A stretch of DNA of 64,000 nt, from assembly GCF_014646235.1 (NCBI RefSeq), contig NZ_BMNB01000003.1:1-64000 (forward strand), given 5' to 3'. Origin of the DNA: Micromonospora sonchi (GTDB lineage: Bacteria; Actinomycetota; Actinomycetes; Mycobacteriales; Micromonosporaceae). Position numbers and translations under genes: made by a program. Shown piece by piece: positions 63,530 to 64,000 of this stretch (positions are counted from its first letter, which is position 1; each line of letters starts with the position of its first letter). Below the pieces are notes generated by a model. It did not search any database and was not told where the DNA came from. It saw only the letters and a list, made by a program, of their open reading frames with translations.

Positions 63530-64000
63530 GTGACGAGCGCGTCGACAGCACAGAGCGCCAGCCCGGACCAGCCGGATCCGGTGGTCGAGGCGGCCACTGC
63601 CGGCTCCACCGACCCGACGCCGCGTGGCGTACCGGAGATAATCCGGCGCCGGCTGGCCACCGTCGAGGGTCGGGTGGACGGATACTCGTGGCTCGCCACC
63701 CTGGTGGTGGTGGCGATCGCGGCGATTGTCCGCTTCGCCAACCTCAGCCATCCGCCCGGCAAGATGTTCGACGAGATCTACTATGCCCGCGACGCCTGGG
63801 CGCTGATCGACAAGGGCGTGGAGTGGAACTACAAGGACGGCGGTCCGTCGTACGTGGTCCACCCGCCACTGGGCAAGTGGTTGATCGGCTTCGGCGAGTG
63901 GGCCTTCGGCTACTCCGACGCCGAACACGGCATCTCGGTGCCCGGACACCTCTGGACCACCTCGCCGGAGTTCGGCTGGCGCTTCTCGGCCGCGCTCATC
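63530..64000 (+). CDS. protein O-mannosyltransferase (PMT), 5' part only
   Basis: The first 157 residues of a GT39 glycosyltransferase, cut by the window edge. After a 50-residue cytoplasmic tail comes a hydrophobic helix (YSWLATLVVVAIAAIVRFAN) and the catalytic loop HPPGKMFDEIYYARDAW containing the conserved Asp-Glu pair near residue 81. YVVHPPLGKWLIGFGEW is a second family motif. It transfers mannose from polyprenyl-phosphate-mannose to secreted proteins at the membrane. GTG 63530 was chosen as the first start in the open frame; no strong ribosome site is seen. Confidence 0.88.
   Translation, partial: MTSASTAQSASPDQPDPVVEAATAGSTDPTPRGVPEIIRRRLATVEGRVDGYSWLATLVVVAIAAIVRFANLSHPPGKMFDEIYYARDAWALIDKGVEWNYKDGGPSYVVHPPLGKWLIGFGEWAFGYSDAEHGISVPGHLWTTSPEFGWRFSAALI

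Overview
The window is high-GC DNA from an actinobacterium, most likely Micromonosporaceae and probably Micromonospora. The grounds are the strong third-position GC bias, a conservon-type kinase/roadblock/DUF742/GTPase operon, many GTG starts and overlapping GTGA/ATGA junctions, and a right third whose gene order follows a conserved actinobacterial block known from Mycobacterium tuberculosis (Rv1002c-Rv1018c region: PMT, rsmI, metG, tatD, rsmA, ispE, pth, rplY, prs, glmU). The genus is an inference. I see no rRNA, CRISPR array, prophage or biosynthetic gene cluster. One tRNA (Gln, UUG) is present. No stretch longer than 300 bases lacks a gene; bases 1-272 hold no gene I can support.

Layout. 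0.2-2.4 kb: an ECF41 sigma factor with its FAD oxidoreductase partner. 2.5-3.6 kb: membrane protein and PadR regulator, convergent. 3.7-13.6 kb: signalling region. An acidic protein is followed by an 822-residue protein whose N-terminus resembles a degenerate IS110-type transposase domain and whose C-terminus is shared with the kinase across the cluster. Then come an orphan solute-binding lipoprotein and the conservon operon itself (kinase, roadblock, DUF742, GTPase). 13.7-26.5 kb: nucleoside salvage and uptake. It holds a uridine kinase-like protein, adenosine deaminase, thymidine phosphorylase, an extended cytidine deaminase and a BMP-type nucleoside ABC transporter. It is interrupted by an rRNA methyltransferase gene, a TnpB element and a DUF4272 gene. 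27-33.6 kb: a maltose/maltodextrin module (malEFG-like transporter, LacI regulator, GH13 glucosidase).

33.7-43.8 kb: GntR regulator, BrkB-family membrane protein, 2'-5' RNA ligase-like protein, trpS, a CorC-like CBS protein, galE-galK, and the sulfate-activation genes cysD-cysN with cysQ. 43.8-64 kb: housekeeping block with pth, rplY, prs, glmU, tRNA-Gln, an HTH/LAGLIDADG-like protein beside the tRNA, a desaturase with a FasR-like regulator, two DUF4383 paralogues, an ABC-F protein, ispE, a small frameshifted gene, rsmA, tatD, metG, rsmI and the start of a protein O-mannosyltransferase.

Most unusual signals: (1) two long hairpins, 31 kb apart, with an identical 28-nt loop but unrelated self-complementary arms; (2) a TnpB gene enclosed by near-perfect terminal inverted repeats and a CTAG duplication, which TnpB elements normally lack; (3) a shared C-terminal module in the conservon kinase and the neighbouring transposase-like protein; (4) a small gene upstream of ispE broken by one base in a C5 run; (5) paired GGGGCCC repeats with a 31-bp period at two loci.
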